A stretch of 64,000 nucleotides of DNA, taken from the NCBI RefSeq assembly GCF_000764305.2, contig NW_025934621.1, positions 1 through 64,000 on the forward strand, written 5' to 3'. Made by a program: the position numbers and the translations under genes. Shown in pieces: positions 62,801-64,000 of this stretch. Source of the stretch: Hyalella azteca. Taxonomy: Eukaryota; Arthropoda; Malacostraca; Amphipoda; Hyalellidae. A model generated the notes under the pieces. That model was not told the DNA's origin. It did no database searches and saw only the letters and a list, made by a program, of their open reading frames with translations. The stretch's first letter is position 1. The number at the start of each line of letters is the position of its first letter.

Positions 62801-64000
62801 TGCCACGCGTTAAACATGCACGTACTTCAGAAACGTTTCTGGTAACTTTAAAATGGAGTTTTCGTTTGCAGTTAATAGAGGAACCCTGTTAATTAATACA
62901 TCACCTGAAGTCATTTGCATTGACGATTTATAGGGTATCTAATTGTAAACATTTTTATATTTAATATTTTTAAAATTAAGAAATTAAATTTGGAAAATTT
63001 CGTCATCAGATTCAAGTCGGAACCAGCTATAATCGCAAAAAAAAATTTTTAATTGAAATTATTTTATATTTTACGCGCATTCCTTTTTCTTTAAGAATAG
63101 AATAAACTTACGCTAGACCTTCTGCCTGCAGCTCATGGATACAAGCAGAGAGCTGGCCGTGTCGGAAGATACGACAGTCGCTATCGACATAGACGCCTCT
63201 ACTGGCCAGACTGCGGTCTTTTCGGTCTCCCTTCAACAAATTACGTAATGCAGAAGAGCAAACTCATCATAATTGAGCCTCATTTAATTTTCTCATACGG
63301 CAATCGTGGCCTATTTTCTAAGATATTCCCAGTACTCAGTCAATTGAAGTAATTGACTCTTCTTTCCGTTCACAAAAATTCATTTCGCTCTCCAGTAACC
63401 AAACTACCATAAACGTGAAAATATAATTTTTTGACATCATTAAAATAAAATTTTTTCGCAATACGTTGTCATCAACTAATTCGTTAATTTCATTTATCAA
63501 TACAAATAAATCACAGTAATTATGATGTATTTACGCCACTATACAAATGCTTTTCAAATTTGGTGAAAATTTGTTTCTTTTTCTTTCACAGGGGCTCCAA
63601 CGAAGCAAACGTAAACATTGAAACGGAACTTGTTTCGCCAGCTGGTGACGAATTCAACTTTACTTCGTCTCAGTTCGTCTCATATGCCGTCGTGACTGAC
63701 GCTGAAACTGGGAAGTGGTTGTAAGTCCCGAAAAAGCCAAGCAATCAAATTCGACGCTATGAAAAGTGATTTAATGGACGCAGCGAACAATAAAAATTGT
63801 ATTTTTCTAATGAAACAATTGTTGATAACCTAGTTTTGCATTTAAAATATATTGCTCTTGCGTGCTAGAAGAATTCTGTATCTTTAAAACTCGCAATGGG
63901 AAAAGTTTATGATAGCGGTAGATATGATCAGCTTGGAAGGTTAATATTCAATCTCAAGATATTAATTTCCACTTAACATATTTTTCCTCACCAGGCTCAC
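56805..64000 (+). CDS. CLCA-family secreted protein (calcium-activated chloride channel regulator-like), 3' end beyond window
   Basis: Exons: 56805-56999, 57255-57376, 57927-57984, 58897-59065, 60012-60123, 60550-60664, 61169-61272, 61589-62012, 62304-62389, 63132-63244, 63592-63720 and 63995 onward. All joins are in phase except the third to fourth, where one exon of about 40 residues (the usual GGCG..P..IHLTP block) is not seen. A hydrophobic leader starts MWVTATLVMCSVLSV. CLCA hallmarks follow: YFRDVTVVVPSDW; LRYGVFPEHG; TTSILFSAALATVSEACTDD and RLCGGRSVIAVVLEHPDFA, which match the Cys-rich N-terminal segment; then a VWA-like domain (LFLLLDDSIR, IGLMKFD, YYVGVSSAM). The protease motif HEWAH is QEWLQ here, and the VWA metal site DxSxS is incomplete. 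An inactive relative of the CLCA metalloprotease is likely. An upstream in-frame ATG at 56760 exists, but an acceptor at 56792 makes 56805 the better start. Confidence 0.88.
57570..57926. repeat. 51-bp minisatellite, seven units, ending at CLCA exon-3 acceptor
   Basis: Units start at 57570, 57621, 57672, 57723, 57774, 57825 and 57876, and an eighth start coincides with exon 3 at 57927. Each unit is the acceptor (TTTGTACTACAG type) plus the exon's own first bases (GTTATCGTACAG), so the splice acceptor is multiplied. The 51-bp period keeps a frame open, producing a false 187-codon ORF. Confidence 0.95.
57985..58355. repeat. About 19-bp minisatellite starting at CLCA exon-3 donor
   Basis: It begins exactly at the donor after 57984 and repeats GTGAGTGAAGGGGAGAGTG nearly twenty times with small variation. 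Most units contain GGTGAGTGAA or GGTGAGTAAA, each a near-consensus donor. The minus-strand ORF of 155 codons (58395-57928) is a by-product. Confidence 0.95.
59003..59258. repeat. 77-bp tandem repeat over the CLCA exon-4 3' end and donor
   Basis: Units start at 59003, 59080, 59156 and (partial) 59233. Each full unit carries the end of exon 4 (TTAATGAGCTCTCCTACTCC, TGGGTTGACAG) and the donor GTGAGG. Using the second or third donor would read through an in-frame TGA directly after the first, so only donor 59066 gives protein. Confidence 0.93.
60652..60960. repeat. 100-bp tandem repeat over the CLCA exon-6 donor
   Basis: Units start at 60652, 60752 and 60852 (CCAGACTTCGCGAGTGAGCT). Each includes the last 13 coding bases, the donor GTGAGC and an AATAAA (60745, 60845, 60952). 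The array therefore multiplies both donor and polyadenylation signal. Confidence 0.93.
62411..62727. mobile_element. Foldback/MITE-like element in CLCA intron
   Basis: Outer arms GAAATCGCGGAATT (62414-62427) and AATTCCACGATTTC (62710-62723) are near-exact complements. Inner arms GCCAGTTGGCCGAATCTGTA (from 62467) and a complement near 62660-62690 also match. The left arm contains a perfect 16-bp hairpin (62438-62473, loop TATG). Between the arms is a telomere-like run of CTAACTCTAACTCTAAC. No ORF. Confidence 0.75.

Overview
The window is eukaryotic nuclear DNA from an arthropod. A crustacean is most likely, but that is inference from the gene set and not from a marker locus. It is AT-rich. Genes are split into many short exons with GT-AG introns, and the introns are full of mobile elements. 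There are no operons, no rRNA, no CRISPR and no prokaryotic features. Five protein-coding genes can be reconstructed exon by exon with matching splice phases.

Layout: (1) 1-6757, minus strand: a GH13 maltase/alpha-glucosidase whose 3' end is cut by the window start. Its 161-nt third exon is tandemly duplicated, and a degenerate Tc1/mariner element sits in an intron. (2) 6758-12243: intergenic, with a perfect hairpin and short repeats. (3) 12244-16827, plus: a short-chain dehydrogenase of the 15-hydroxyprostaglandin dehydrogenase type, lacking a recognisable NNAG exon. (4) 17514-17755: a tRNA-derived SINE-like element. (5) 19893-31547, plus: Rab11. Its 6.7-kb first intron holds several transposon families, and it has two paralogous last exons, each ending in its own CCXX prenylation motif. 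(6) 31548-39062: T-rich non-coding sequence (3' UTR and intergenic) with a non-LTR retrotransposon remnant. (7) 39063-49684, plus: molybdenum cofactor sulfurase, with one exon inside a 1.64-kb tandem duplication. (8) 49685-56804: mostly empty, with a GC-rich foldback segment and one orphan exon-like ORF. (9) 56805-64000, plus: the 5' part of a secreted CLCA-family protein, open at the window end, with a degenerate zinc-protease motif.

The genes do not form a pathway; they are unrelated housekeeping, metabolic and secreted functions. The most striking feature is shared gene architecture. At nine exons spread over all five genes, a local tandem duplication or minisatellite begins or ends exactly at an exon/intron junction, so a splice donor, a splice acceptor or a whole exon has been multiplied. 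In three cases I worked out the phase of the extra copy, and using it would break the frame. A second recurring oddity is that three of the genes each seem to lack one short conserved internal exon.
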